Source: an uncultured Roseburia sp. (lineage in GTDB: Bacteria > Bacillota > Clostridia > Lachnospirales > Lachnospiraceae). From it: a stretch of DNA of 64,000 bases. Made by a program: the position numbers and the translations under genes. The notes beneath the pieces were generated by a model, which did not search any database, had not been told where the DNA came from, and saw only the letters and a list, made by a program, of their open reading frames with translations. The number at the start of each line of letters is the position of its first letter. The stretch's first letter is position 1. Location: assembly GCA_944380515.1 (NCBI GenBank), contig CALWHT010000008.1, forward strand, positions 20,023 through 84,022, given 5' to 3'. Positions 53,801 through 62,771 of the stretch are shown here, piece by piece.

Positions 53801-53902
53801 GGCACTTAAAATCGTAAGTCCCTTCCACGGTCTGATTGCTTTTCTTCTCGCCTTGTGCCAGGCTTTTTTACGCGCTTTGTACTCTTTTTTCTTTTCATCC
53901 AT
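50897..53902 (-). CDS. Membrane-anchored glycoside hydrolase family 3 with permuted domains
   Basis: The 1001-residue protein has a basic N-terminus and a membrane helix (about 28-50), then the GH3 C-terminal alpha/beta domain (GAALLMNENDALPL, SRVGGEGAD, NSANTLQVDFL), a fibronectin III-like domain (about 395-500), then the GH3 TIM-barrel (LLDQLTFDEMVSLIGD, GPGNNIHRTPYGGRNFEYYS, MKHFALNDSE), and a second membrane helix near 945-965. In common GH3 enzymes the barrel comes first. The likely nucleophile is the Asp in GKTITDNV. It probably removes beta-linked glucose or xylose at the cell surface. GGGGAA precedes the ATG. Confidence 0.88.
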   Translation of the reverse strand: MDEKKKEYKARKKAWHKARRKAIRPWKGLTILSAVIAIIMIPVTVILSMFDNTVAAFVGGTFWKLENEDESAVYFESDFETVEEMTDYGIELCKTVEAEGAALLMNENDALPLAAGAKVSCFSNSSVNLVYGGTGSGNIDASKADNLKTALEKAGFEVNETLWDFYAEGEGAPYARENGGVVTTTSAVVSEVPWNVYTDEVKESVASYGDAAIVVLSRVGGEGADADFQTTNYLALDENEKEMLSNVAAMKADGTVDKIIVLINSANTLQVDFLKDNEYDVDACLWIGDVGISGINAVAEILAGTVNPSGSLVDTYLYDNFSSPAMVNFVPTTYEGYEEGIIPENASTYMIYQEGIYVGYKYYETRYEDYVMGTGNAGEYAYSDDVAFPFGYGLSYTDFEYSDMSVNYNASTDQFEVTVTVTNTGDTWSGKETVQVYAQSPYTEYDIENSVEKASVALCGFAKTDILAPGASETVTVYVDRRELASYDAYGAGTYILDDGDYYLTVATDAHNAVNNTLAAKGYTVESTEGRMDADGNAELTWLWNNPEFDAVTYAESLNGTEITNQLSESDINLYSGNGGQGVTYLTRNDWTGTFPTQITQLSLTEQMISQLQDVQYDPADYEAVTMPAMGRDNGLKLVDMIGLSYDDPKWDELLDQLTFDEMVSLIGDSFHWTMPVKSVEAPGTREENGPQGLTASLLGSNATQLDATAFTSEDVMAATFNVDLMTEIGNVIGNNCLHAEIACLYGPGNNIHRTPYGGRNFEYYSEDGFLSEKMSQYEVAAIQAKGVDVVMKHFALNDSEQDRIGLGVWISEQAAREIYLKAFQAPIEQGNGNGVMTAYTRWGCIWSGANQNLMSGILRGEWGSQGKTITDNVLTTYVNGVDGILAGVSYFDAMLPYVTDQLPEYENDPVVVTAMREACHHNLYALANSCGMNGVGANTTIQETTPTVITICMILACGFTFLFCLSAVLWIVKKQKFKKSEIYVSFKEYKAAYKADSNRA

Positions 53903-53947
53903 AGCTAATTCCCCTGTTTTCGTTTGTGTTTTATTTCCGTTACTGTG

Positions 53948-55891
53948 CTATACCCAGTTTTGGCTTTTTCCCTTTGTCACCTTATACTCCGGCCGCGCCT
54001 GCGCAGTCTTATATACGACTGCCGTATCGGTCAGCGTCCCGCTTTTCGCTTCCAGGTGATTCTCCGCTTCCAAAGTCACTTTAAAGTGAAACGCGTGCTC
54101 ACCGGTTTTCGTCCCGACCAGCCTGCCGTTGTTATAAAGCGATACCTCGTTCCGGTTTGAGTATACGGTAACCTCTGTCGTCCTGCCGGTACGGTATTCA
54201 TACCGTTTTCCGCAGAGATGAACGAACGGTTCCTCGCTCCACCACGCTTTGTAGATATAAAAGCTGTCCTTCTTAATCTTCCGGTCAAAGGTGATAAGAC
54301 CTTTATGGTTCATGCCCGGCTCACCGCCCTGGTCTCTGGCATCCGCCGCGAAATCAAACATATTCCACACGTAGGTGGACCATAAAAACGGATGGCGCCG
54401 GAAGCACTCCAGCATGTATTCATGGTATTTTGCCTGATATTCCTCGGTATGGTCCCCGCGTCTCGGGTGCGCGCTGTGAAGATTGGGCATGCCCTCCGCG
54501 CCGTATTCCGAATACCCGAGCGCTCTCTTCGGATATTTCCAATGATAGAATTTCATAAACCAGTCGTTTAAGAACAGCCCCGGCACGTACCAGCCGAGAT
54601 ACAAATTCCATGCCACGACATCCGATATTTTGGTCACCGGATGGAACGGATGGCACATCGCATAGCAGGCCAGCGTCGTCGGCCTGGTCGGGTCCAGCTC
54701 TTTGCAGAGCTTCTGCAGTGCATGGTGGTTATCCAGCATATCCGCCCGGTGTTTGCCGGAAATCGTAATTTCGTTGGAAATTCCCCAGGTCACAATGCAC
54801 GGATGATTGTAATTCTGTACGATCAGCTCACGCATCTGGAAAAAGGTATTTTCCCTTCCCTCCGGCATATGCGCGGAGATATAGGGAATCTCTGCCCACA
54901 CAACCATACCGTATTTATCGCACAAATCATAGAAATGCCCGTCATGCTGATAGTGCGCCAGACGGATGGTATTCGCTCCCACCTCGCGTATAAGCTCCAT
55001 ATCCCGCTCCATGTGCTCATAAGAAATCGCATTTCCGATTCCCTTCCAGTCCTGATGCCTTGACACGCCGCGGAGCGGATAGGATTTTCCGTTCAGGAAA
55101 AATCCCTTATCCGGGTCAATAAAGAATGTCCGAATCCCGCACTTACAGCTCACCTCATCCACCGCTTCGTCATTCTTCATCAGAGAAGCCTCTAAAGTAT
55201 ACAGATAGGGATCCTTTATGCCATTCCAGAGATGTGCCTCCGGCACCTCTAAAGCAGCCTCCCCGCCGCCGTTTTTTTCGCAGACGACCTTTCCTTCGTC
55301 ATCCAGGAGACAAAACCGGATGCTCATCCCCGCTTCCGCGAGATTCTTTACATTGGTGTAAGCGGTCACGTGAACGATTCCCGTGCTGCCCTTTACCTCA
55401 GTCGTTACACGTATTCCGTTTCCGCCGTAATAATCCAGATCAAAGTGCTCCTTTGGAACAATCAGGAATTCAACCTCACGGTAAATGCCGCCGTAAAATG
55501 TGAAGTCCGCTTTCTGCGGGTAAACCTTCTGATTGACACTGTTATCTGCCTCCACCCGCAGCAGATTCTCATCCTGCAATACATCCGTTACATCCATGCG
55601 AAATGTTGCATAGCCGTTGTGATGCGTACAGATTTCTTTTCCGTTCCAAAGCACTCTCGCGCTGGCATTGACGCCGCGGAACTGAAGATACACGCGCTCG
55701 TCTGCGCTAAACTGCGGCGCGGCAACCGTTTTCTCATACACGCAGGTTCCGCGGTAATAGTCATTGCCGCCGTCCTGCCCGTCCGCGGCATTCCATGTAT
55801 GCGGCAAATTGACCTGACATTTTTCGCCGGTCCGGCCGATAAACGTCCAGTTATCCATCAGCTTTTGTGTTCTTCTTATATTGCCCTGCAT
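53948..55891 (-). CDS. Glycoside hydrolase family 2 (beta-galactosidase/beta-glucuronidase-like)
   Basis: A 647-residue GH2 enzyme with a sugar-binding jelly-roll (NLPHTWNAADG, YYRGTCVYEK), an immunoglobulin-like domain, and a TIM barrel with acid/base Glu in WGISNEI and nucleophile Glu in LGYSEYGAEG. A C-terminal segment contains MNHKGLITFDRK, which aligns with the N-x-K region of glucuronidases but is also found in galactosidases, so the specificity is open. No signal peptide is visible, so it is likely cytoplasmic. It begins 2 bp after the SDR gene. Confidence 0.92.
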   Translation of the reverse strand: MQGNIRRTQKLMDNWTFIGRTGEKCQVNLPHTWNAADGQDGGNDYYRGTCVYEKTVAAPQFSADERVYLQFRGVNASARVLWNGKEICTHHNGYATFRMDVTDVLQDENLLRVEADNSVNQKVYPQKADFTFYGGIYREVEFLIVPKEHFDLDYYGGNGIRVTTEVKGSTGIVHVTAYTNVKNLAEAGMSIRFCLLDDEGKVVCEKNGGGEAALEVPEAHLWNGIKDPYLYTLEASLMKNDEAVDEVSCKCGIRTFFIDPDKGFFLNGKSYPLRGVSRHQDWKGIGNAISYEHMERDMELIREVGANTIRLAHYQHDGHFYDLCDKYGMVVWAEIPYISAHMPEGRENTFFQMRELIVQNYNHPCIVTWGISNEITISGKHRADMLDNHHALQKLCKELDPTRPTTLACYAMCHPFHPVTKISDVVAWNLYLGWYVPGLFLNDWFMKFYHWKYPKRALGYSEYGAEGMPNLHSAHPRRGDHTEEYQAKYHEYMLECFRRHPFLWSTYVWNMFDFAADARDQGGEPGMNHKGLITFDRKIKKDSFYIYKAWWSEEPFVHLCGKRYEYRTGRTTEVTVYSNRNEVSLYNNGRLVGTKTGEHAFHFKVTLEAENHLEAKSGTLTDTAVVYKTAQARPEYKVTKGKSQNWV

Positions 55892-55893
55892 CT

Positions 55894-56739
55894 TTACACT
55901 CCCGAATACGCCGCAAACGCTCCGTCAACCGGAATGCATACGCCGCTTACGAATCCGCTTGCCTCGGAAGATGCCAGGAACAATAATGCTCCGATTAATT
56001 CTTCCGGCTCACCGAAGCGCTCCATCGGCGTTCCCGCCAGAATCTTGCCTGTTCTGGGCGTCGGCGTCCCATCCTCATTGAACAGCAGCGACTGGTTCTG
56101 TGCCGTCACAAGAAAGCCCGGCGCGATTGCGTTGCAGCGAATGCCGACCCTGGAGAAATGAACCGCCAGCCACTCTGTAAAGTTTACGATGGCCGCCTTC
56201 GCTCCCGAATAAGCAGGAATCTTGGTAAGCGGCGTGTAAGCGTTCATCGACGCGATGTTGATGATATTCGCCCCCGGCTTATTTACCATATCCTCCGCAA
56301 ACACCTGCGTGGGAAGCAGCGTTCCCATGTAGTTTAAGCTGAATACAAAGGAGACTCCGTCCGGATCAAGGTCAAAGAAGGTCTTCATCTGTCCCATATC
56401 TTCCGGCTTGAAGTATTCATCATCCGTGGTCGCTCTCGGGTTATTTCCGCCCGCTCCGTTTACAAGAATATCGCAGGTTCCAAAATCGGCTGCAATGGCG
56501 TCTCTCGCCGCCTCAATGCTTGCTTTCTCGAGCACGTTGCATTGATAGCCCTTTGCCGTAAAGCCCTGCGCCGTGATGGCGTCCGCATGCTTTTTCGCCG
56601 CCTCCTCGTTTAAGTCAAGCAATGCAACCTTAGCGCCGGATGCGGCAAGCGCTTCCGCCATAACAGAACAAATCACACCGCCTGCTCCCGTCACCACCGC
56701 AACTTTTCCTGTTAAGTCTACTTTGATTGGTAATTTCAT
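55894..56739 (-). CDS. SDR-family oxidoreductase, probable D-mannonate/fructuronate-type
   Basis: A 281-residue short-chain dehydrogenase with the NAD(P) motif VTGAGGVICSVMAEALA, NGAGGNNPRA, a catalytic Ser in NIASMNAY and YSGAKAAIV. The long form with the NNPRATTDDEYF insertion is typical of SDR mannonate oxidoreductases (UxuB/YjmF type) that reduce fructuronate; this suggests uronic acid breakdown in this operon. The start at 56739 has AAGGCGG upstream. It is the first gene of the operon; an IS110 element lies directly upstream. Confidence 0.82.
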   Translation of the reverse strand: MKLPIKVDLTGKVAVVTGAGGVICSVMAEALAASGAKVALLDLNEEAAKKHADAITAQGFTAKGYQCNVLEKASIEAARDAIAADFGTCDILVNGAGGNNPRATTDDEYFKPEDMGQMKTFFDLDPDGVSFVFSLNYMGTLLPTQVFAEDMVNKPGANIINIASMNAYTPLTKIPAYSGAKAAIVNFTEWLAVHFSRVGIRCNAIAPGFLVTAQNQSLLFNEDGTPTPRTGKILAGTPMERFGEPEELIGALLFLASSEASGFVSGVCIPVDGAFAAYSGV

Positions 56740-56869
56740 TTTTATAGTCCGCCTTTCTGCGAAAGGCACCAATGCGTCATGAAACATGTTGGCTAACTTT
56801 CGCTTTTCTAATCTATCTTCCTTCTGATATGATTTTTTATAAGACTGACACACTACAGAACACGTTGAG

Positions 56870-57051
56870 GTGAGTGGCGGGGCTGTATAGCGGCGACCTC
56901 GTATCTTTATATGTTGTCGGTCATCCGTTAAGGCATCAATGATTGGCGCATAACGTAGCCCGCAAACTTATCTCTTCCAAAGTCGACTCGATTTTGCCGG
57001 ATGACCAGTCACTGTCAGTTTTAAACTTACAATCATCAGGAGGTTATTTTA
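56870..57051 (+). ncRNA. Candidate bridge RNA region of the IS110 element
   Basis: About 180 noncoding bases precede the IS110 transposase gene. A perfect 9-bp stem GGTCATCCG (56919-56927) with CGGATGACC (56998-57006) encloses about 70 nt. In IS110-group elements this left-end noncoding region is transcribed into the bridge RNA that guides target and donor recognition. The 312 bases between the SDR gene and the transposase hold this region and the operon's 5' leader; the exact left end of the element was not found. Confidence 0.55.
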
Positions 57052-58311
57052 TTGTCATTTAAAATTCTCAAAAACAATTGTTGTGGGCTTGATGTCCACA
57101 AAACCTGGATCTATGCCTGCATTGGTATTACCGATTCTCACAGCCGTACAGAATATAAGCAAGCTCGCTTTTCTTCCTTTACAAGAGGATTGCAAGAGTT
57201 GTGTAACTGGCTTGCAAAATATAACTGTACTGACGTCTGTATGGAATCTACCGGCAAGTTTTGGATCCCTGTATTCAATATCCTGGAAAAGAATAATATT
57301 CTCGTCACTCTTTCCCACCCCAAATATACCAAACCGCAGAAGGGAAATAAGACGGACCGCAAAGATGCCAAATGGATCTGTGATCTGTATATGTGCGGTA
57401 TGGTCAAGCCTTCTTTTATCCCTCCGGCTGATATCCGTCAGCTAAGGGATCTGGTAAGATACCGTTTCAAGCTCACCTGTATGATCACCGGTGAAAAGAA
57501 TCGTGCTCATAACTGTCTTACCGTCTCCAATTTTAAGTTGGATGAGGTCTTCTCTGATATATTTGGAAAATCTTCCCGTTCCATTACGGAACAGATTTTA
57601 CAACACCCCGGGGAAACTTTTGATGTGACACCTTTTGTGGATAGTAGATGTAAAACTCCTATCGAAGAAATACAGGCTGCTGTTGACGGTGCCATCTCAG
57701 CGGAACAAGCGGTGAAGCTCAGACAATGTCTCGATCACATCGATGAATTAGAAAAGCACAAAGCAGAAATAGAACGGGAAATCTTTCGTCTCAGTGATAA
57801 ATACGAAGAAGCCCTCAACCTTATACGAACCGTACCAGGATTCGATAAGAACCCATTAACTGCAATCCAGGTGCTTTCTGAAATCGGAGGTGATATGTCT
57901 GTCTTCCCCACAGCTAAAAACCTCGTTTCATGGGCAGGATGCTGTCCTCGCAATGATCAAAGCAATCAAAAAATCAAATCAACCAGGATTTCCCGTGCTG
58001 GTTCTTATTTTAAACCAGTTCTGGTGCAAGTTGCAAATGCTTTAATCAAATCGAAAAAACATCCTGAAATAACTACCCGTTATCGACGTATAAAAGCACG
58101 CCGTGGGCACAAGAAAGCTATCATTGCAATCTGCCGTATGCTCCTGACCGCTATCTGGCACATACTCACAGATTTAAAGCCATATACACCGGAGGGCTTT
58201 CTTGAATCACGTCCTGTGAATGAATCAAAAATACTGACTACTTCACAGGCACTTCATTTGCTGAAACAACGAGGATACACCATCAAAGATGATGCTGTTC
58301 CGATTACCTGA
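57052..58311 (+). mobile_element. IS110-family transposase (recombinase) gene
   Basis: A 419-residue DEDD transposase. The RuvC-like domain shows CGLDVHKTW, MESTGKFW and KTDRKDA; the C-terminal Tnp20 domain has LIRTVPGFDK, AIQVLSEIGGD, SWAGCCPRNDQS and the conserved serine region TRISRAGSYF. The start is TTG at 57052 with AGGAGG 8 bases upstream. The frame is intact, so the element may be active. Right-hand noncoding sequence (58312-58502) has a small AGCCA/TGGCT hairpin; the end is not defined. No terminal repeats or target duplication are expected in this family. Confidence 0.92.
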
Positions 58312-58502
58312 TTAGGTGTTGCGTCTATATTTTATTTTTAGCCACCGAAAGATGGCTTACTTGCTATGCCCTTTATTTCTTGGCTGTCTTTCACTTATTT
58401 GTTTCAAACTTATCCTCTCTCTTTTCTTAAAAATCCCTGTGTAATACAAAATATCCGGAATACATGCTAAATAAAAAACATTAAAATCAAATTAAGCCGT
58501 TA

Positions 58503-60800
58503 CTATAAAGAATAATATTCCAAATTTTCCCGCAATTCATCCGTAATCTTTCCGCCGGATTTCACGTACTTATCGTAAACTCCCTTAATGCGCTGAACCT
58601 TTTTCGCCGTCAGAATATCATAGCGGTGCAGTGCGCTCTGGTACATCGGATTTCCCTTTAAATCTTCCCTGATTTCCTTTGCAAACGGACAGTACGTAAG
58701 CAGAATTTCCCGCGACACCTTATTCAGACGAAAACTTCCTTTGGACTCATATTTGATCCAATTCTGGTAATCTTTTACGAAAACTTCCCGGTAATTATTC
58801 TTGCCCCGCAGCAGCGCAGTTCTGATTTTCTCCTTGGCATCTGTCGAAAGATCATTGTTCTTCTTGTAGAACTGGATATAATCACAATATTCTGCCGTCA
58901 GTGACTTATCCCGGATATCATTCCAATGCACGCCCTGGATTTTCCGGCAGATTTCCCAACGATATCTTCCGGTTGTTTCCACCATCATATCATCCAAATC
59001 CACCGCCGTAAAAATCGGGAACATATAACGCGCCGGCGTATCACGCTTTACTCCCGCCGTTTCCTGCCACATCATCGCTCTGGTTCCCGCATTCGGCATC
59101 AGAATAATGTTCGGAAGTACCTCTTTCATAATCATTTCGCGGTTGATACCCTTATCCGGGTCTGAAAATACAACCTCACGGTAAAATACGGAGAAATCAA
59201 TCTTGCGTATCTTATTGATGGCATCATCGAGCCTCTGTGCCGTCACAAGCATCTTATCCACGGTATTAATCAGATCATTTTCGCCGAGAATCGGACAAAA
59301 CGTCGAAATTCTTCCGTAAGTTATGCGGTTTCCTGACATAAACATATTCTGGATTTCAAACCGTACCTTCATCTCGCGGTTATCCGCATATTGACGCATC
59401 TGCTCCATGGTAATCTTGCCCATTTTTTTCTGCTCCGCAAGATACCCCATATAATCCAGGTCAAACTCATTTTTGGACGGCTCATTCTGGCCCGTGTAAA
59501 TTGTTTTCAGCCATTCAAATATAGTGAAGATATGCTCGGAATTGCACATATCCAGATGCTCCGTCAAATCGTACAAAATATTGGCATTCTCCTCGCCGGC
59601 CATCTGCACATCCATAAAACCGAAATTTAAAAACATCTGTACAATCGGAGTCGGTACGTCATCATCCTTCATGACCTTCATAAATACTTTATAATAGGTA
59701 TCATAAAATATCTGCGACAGGCGTTTACGCAAATTGAAGGCCTCGGCATCCGTAGACAACATATCCGGAAGCTCCCTGTATTTTAAGATCAGGCCTCTCG
59801 TCTCTTCAATCTGCTCCTCCTTATATCCTGCATAAGTTAAGATATGCACCAGACAATCCTCGCCTTCCTCGGCACTCTCATCCCATTCGTCCTCGGCCTG
59901 ACCTTCTTCGTCCATTCCCGGGGTCGCAAATTCGTTGATCGGATACTGCGTGAAATCATGATTCCGATATTCGTCCATACGATAAGCAACCAGCTTTTCA
60001 TCGTAAATATTCAGCTTTTTTATGACCTCCGCCATCTTATCCATACGTTCCTTTAACGGCTTCACATCATAATTATTCATCTCTGCCTGAATTACCAATT
60101 CAAAATAAAGATGAAACATGTCTTTTTCAGATTCTGAAAGCAAAATATCCTGATTATATTTCAGATATTCCACCATCTCGATAATTCCCTGGGTAACACG
60201 CCTCGTCTGGTAGCAGGCCTCCATGATCGCTCCGATACAAAGGCTGTCATCCTTCTGCATCAGATGCAGATATTCATCCAAAAAACCCTTTTTCATCAGA
60301 CTGGTGCTGTTATTTACCTCCCAGTTTTCCGCCTTATGTACCATCTCCAGCGGTTTAAAATTATCCATGCGGTTAAAGCTCTGTCTTTCCAGCCGAAACT
60401 GGCTGCAAAACATCGTATAATCATTATATTCCGCCTCAACGAAGGAATGAAACTGGCGTACCAGATTCTGAAAACCCGCATACATTTCCAAAAGCATCTG
60501 GCGCTGCTTTAACGCCGCACGAAGCAGCGTTCCGCGCATACTCTCCTGCCCGTTGAGCACCTTTATCAAATCATCCGCTGTATCATACGGAAAAACGGCA
60601 AGGACGGAATCCTGTCTCGCAACATAATCGCACAGATATCTGTCATTTTCCGAAATGCCAATTACGCTGTCCTTTTCCAATATCACCCGCGCATAGGAAT
60701 TCCGCTGCACTACGGAACCCTCCAAAATCAAATACCATGCTTTTACCTTTTCCTTCTGCTTTGCAATGACCTGATTTTTCTGTACTTTCATTGTCTCCAT
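58503..60800 (-). CDS. Large uncharacterised protein with a cyclic nucleotide-binding-like N-terminus
   Basis: A 765-residue soluble protein. Residues 1-75 have the layout of a truncated cyclic nucleotide-binding beta barrel (AWYLILEGSVVQ, VILEKDSVIGISE), without a recognisable phosphate-binding cassette. The rest is helical, with an acidic stretch (MDEEGQAEDEWDESAEEGED near 305-325) and no helix-turn-helix. I do not recognise the family beyond this. The start has only a weak GGGTGA site. It lies 30 bp after coaBC on the same strand and may be co-transcribed with it. Confidence 0.75.
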   Translation of the reverse strand: METMKVQKNQVIAKQKEKVKAWYLILEGSVVQRNSYARVILEKDSVIGISENDRYLCDYVARQDSVLAVFPYDTADDLIKVLNGQESMRGTLLRAALKQRQMLLEMYAGFQNLVRQFHSFVEAEYNDYTMFCSQFRLERQSFNRMDNFKPLEMVHKAENWEVNNSTSLMKKGFLDEYLHLMQKDDSLCIGAIMEACYQTRRVTQGIIEMVEYLKYNQDILLSESEKDMFHLYFELVIQAEMNNYDVKPLKERMDKMAEVIKKLNIYDEKLVAYRMDEYRNHDFTQYPINEFATPGMDEEGQAEDEWDESAEEGEDCLVHILTYAGYKEEQIEETRGLILKYRELPDMLSTDAEAFNLRKRLSQIFYDTYYKVFMKVMKDDDVPTPIVQMFLNFGFMDVQMAGEENANILYDLTEHLDMCNSEHIFTIFEWLKTIYTGQNEPSKNEFDLDYMGYLAEQKKMGKITMEQMRQYADNREMKVRFEIQNMFMSGNRITYGRISTFCPILGENDLINTVDKMLVTAQRLDDAINKIRKIDFSVFYREVVFSDPDKGINREMIMKEVLPNIILMPNAGTRAMMWQETAGVKRDTPARYMFPIFTAVDLDDMMVETTGRYRWEICRKIQGVHWNDIRDKSLTAEYCDYIQFYKKNNDLSTDAKEKIRTALLRGKNNYREVFVKDYQNWIKYESKGSFRLNKVSREILLTYCPFAKEIREDLKGNPMYQSALHRYDILTAKKVQRIKGVYDKYVKSGGKITDELRENLEYYSL

Positions 60801-60830
60801 AGTAATTCACCCGTCGCCTTTTCCCGCATT

Positions 60831-62024
60831 TTATTTCTTTCTTATCGTTAACAGTTCCTCTAACAGGCAGTTTGCAGCCTCCTCCTTGCTCATCAGCGCC
60901 AGCTGCCTTTCCCTGTCAGCCGTAATCAAAGTCAGTACGTTGGTATCCACTCCGAATCCGGCCCCCTCCTGCCTTAAATTGTTTGCAGCAATCATATCAA
61001 GATTTTTCTGCTTTAGCTTTTTTCTGGAATTTTCCAGCATATGCTCCGTTTCCATCGAGAATCCGCAGAGAATCGTATCGCCCTTATTTTTACCAAGCTC
61101 TGCCAAAATGTCCGTCGTTTTCTCCAGCGCAAGACTTGCACGGCCCCCGTCTTTTTTTATTTTCTCCTCCGCAACCTCAGCAGGACGGTAATCTGCAACC
61201 GCTGCCGCCTTAATAATCATGTCCTGCTGTTTTGCCCGCGCCATAACCGCCTCATACATTTCGGCGGCCGTCACAACCGGAACCGTCTGCACAAACATGG
61301 GCGGTGTAAGAGAAACCGGACCCGTCACAAGTGTCACATCCGCTCCGCGCAGCATAGCCATTTTCGCAACCGCATATCCCATTTTTCCCGTCGAATGATT
61401 GGAAATAAAACGTACAGGATCCAGTGCCTCCTGCGTAGGTCCCGCCGTCACAAGAACCTTCAGTCCCGCCATATCCTTATCGAAAGCCAGCTCTCTTATC
61501 ACATATTCTGTCAAAGTTTCCTCGGAAGGCAGCTTGCCGTCTCCCGTATCTCCGTTTGCAAGCATCCCGCACACCGGGTCTATGATCTCATAGCCGTGCC
61601 TCTTTAATTTCTGCAGGTTTTCCTGCACAATGGAATTATGATACATATGATGATTCATCGCCGGAGCCACCAAAATCCGGCAGGTACATGCCATCACCGT
61701 CGTCGTGAGCATATCATCCGCAATCCCGTTTGCAATCTTTCCAATCACATTCGCAGTCGCCGGAGCCACCAGAACCAGATCCGCCTGCTTTGCCAGCGCC
61801 ACATGTTCCACGGAAAACTCAAAATTCCGGTCAAAAGTATCAATCAGGCATTTATTTCCGGTCAACGTCTCAAAGGTTGTCGGCGTAATAAAATTTATGG
61901 CATTCTGCGTCATCAGCACGTGTACGTTGCAATGCAGCTTTTTCAGCATCCTCGCTACATTCGGCATCTTATAAGCCGCAATCCCGCCTGTCACACCAAG
62001 TAATACTGTTTTTCCCTGCAGCAT
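60831..62024 (-). CDS. coaBC: Bifunctional phosphopantothenoylcysteine decarboxylase / phosphopantothenate-cysteine ligase
   Basis: A 397-residue fusion with the flavin-dependent decarboxylase CoaC first (GVTGGIAAYK, catalytic His in FEFSVEHVALA, APAMNHHMY) and the ligase CoaB from about residue 185 (VTAGPTQEALDPVRFISNHSTGKMG). It makes 4'-phosphopantetheine from 4'-phosphopantothenate and cysteine on the way to CoA. Its ATG overlaps the stop codon of the pantothenate-type ECF gene (TGATG), so uptake and use of the vitamin are coupled. Confidence 0.95.
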   Translation of the reverse strand: MLQGKTVLLGVTGGIAAYKMPNVARMLKKLHCNVHVLMTQNAINFITPTTFETLTGNKCLIDTFDRNFEFSVEHVALAKQADLVLVAPATANVIGKIANGIADDMLTTTVMACTCRILVAPAMNHHMYHNSIVQENLQKLKRHGYEIIDPVCGMLANGDTGDGKLPSEETLTEYVIRELAFDKDMAGLKVLVTAGPTQEALDPVRFISNHSTGKMGYAVAKMAMLRGADVTLVTGPVSLTPPMFVQTVPVVTAAEMYEAVMARAKQQDMIIKAAAVADYRPAEVAEEKIKKDGGRASLALEKTTDILAELGKNKGDTILCGFSMETEHMLENSRKKLKQKNLDMIAANNLRQEGAGFGVDTNVLTLITADRERQLALMSKEEAANCLLEELLTIRKK

Positions 62025-62671
62025 CAGCCTGCCCTCCCATTACGATATCGAACTGCTCCGTTTAACGCTTTGCACACTGCCGTTGTGAGCACGGCCGCCA
62101 CAATGGCTTCCGGTATACCGTTTGCCGCTATAATTGCTAAAATCGCTCCGTATACCGCATCCGCAGCAATTGCATTCGCTGCCGCAAACTGCTCGCTGAA
62201 GCAAAAATAAATCAAATGCATGACCAGAATTGTATTGGTAAGCGCTCCCGCCACACCTGCCACAGGCAGCGCAAGCCAATCCGTCCCGCGTCTCTCCCGA
62301 AACAGCTTTTTCAATCCTATGTACACAAAATAAGGCACTACACCAACCAAAATCCTCGGGACAAAGCAAATGACAAGACTGAAAAAATTCCCGCCGATTT
62401 CTCCAACAGAATAAAACGGAGAAAAGGCAAAGGACAACAGACTCGGATTGAACGTGTTGTTGATCAAACTTGTGCATCCGAACACAAAGCCCAAAAATCC
62501 GCCCTTCTTAGGCCCGAGCATGATTGAACCGATAATTACCGGCACGTGAATCAGCGTCGCTTTAATCACTACCAAATTAATGTAGCCAAGGTACGGCACG
62601 AAGGCCATGATGATGATTATTGCGGTAAAAAGTCCCGTCAATATCATCTGATACGTTTTCTTTCCAGACAT
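62024..62671 (-). CDS. panT: ECF transporter S component, probably for pantothenate
   Basis: A 215-residue, six-helix S component (LTGLFTAIIIIMAFVPYLGY, VVIKATLIHVPVIIGSIMLG, GPKKGGFLGFVFG). The substrate is inferred from translational overlap with coaBC, which acts two steps downstream of pantothenate. The energising module is not in the window. AGAGGAG precedes the ATG. Confidence 0.85.
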   Translation of the reverse strand: MSGKKTYQMILTGLFTAIIIIMAFVPYLGYINLVVIKATLIHVPVIIGSIMLGPKKGGFLGFVFGCTSLINNTFNPSLLSFAFSPFYSVGEIGGNFFSLVICFVPRILVGVVPYFVYIGLKKLFRERRGTDWLALPVAGVAGALTNTILVMHLIYFCFSEQFAAANAIAADAVYGAILAIIAANGIPEAIVAAVLTTAVCKALNGAVRYRNGRAG

Positions 62672-62771
62672 AATCTCCTCTTTCTGCTCTCGTTCAAATT
62701 ACTTTTGATACGATGCTTTTTTATTTTCATTTGTATTCTATACTTTTTTCCCCCATTTCGCAATAGTCTGC

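Noticed and set aside
53948-55891. Calling the GH2 enzyme a beta-glucuronidase from its N-x-K motif
   Set aside because: The same NxKG segment is frequent in GH2 galactosidases; the neighbouring SDR gene hints at uronates but does not settle the substrate.
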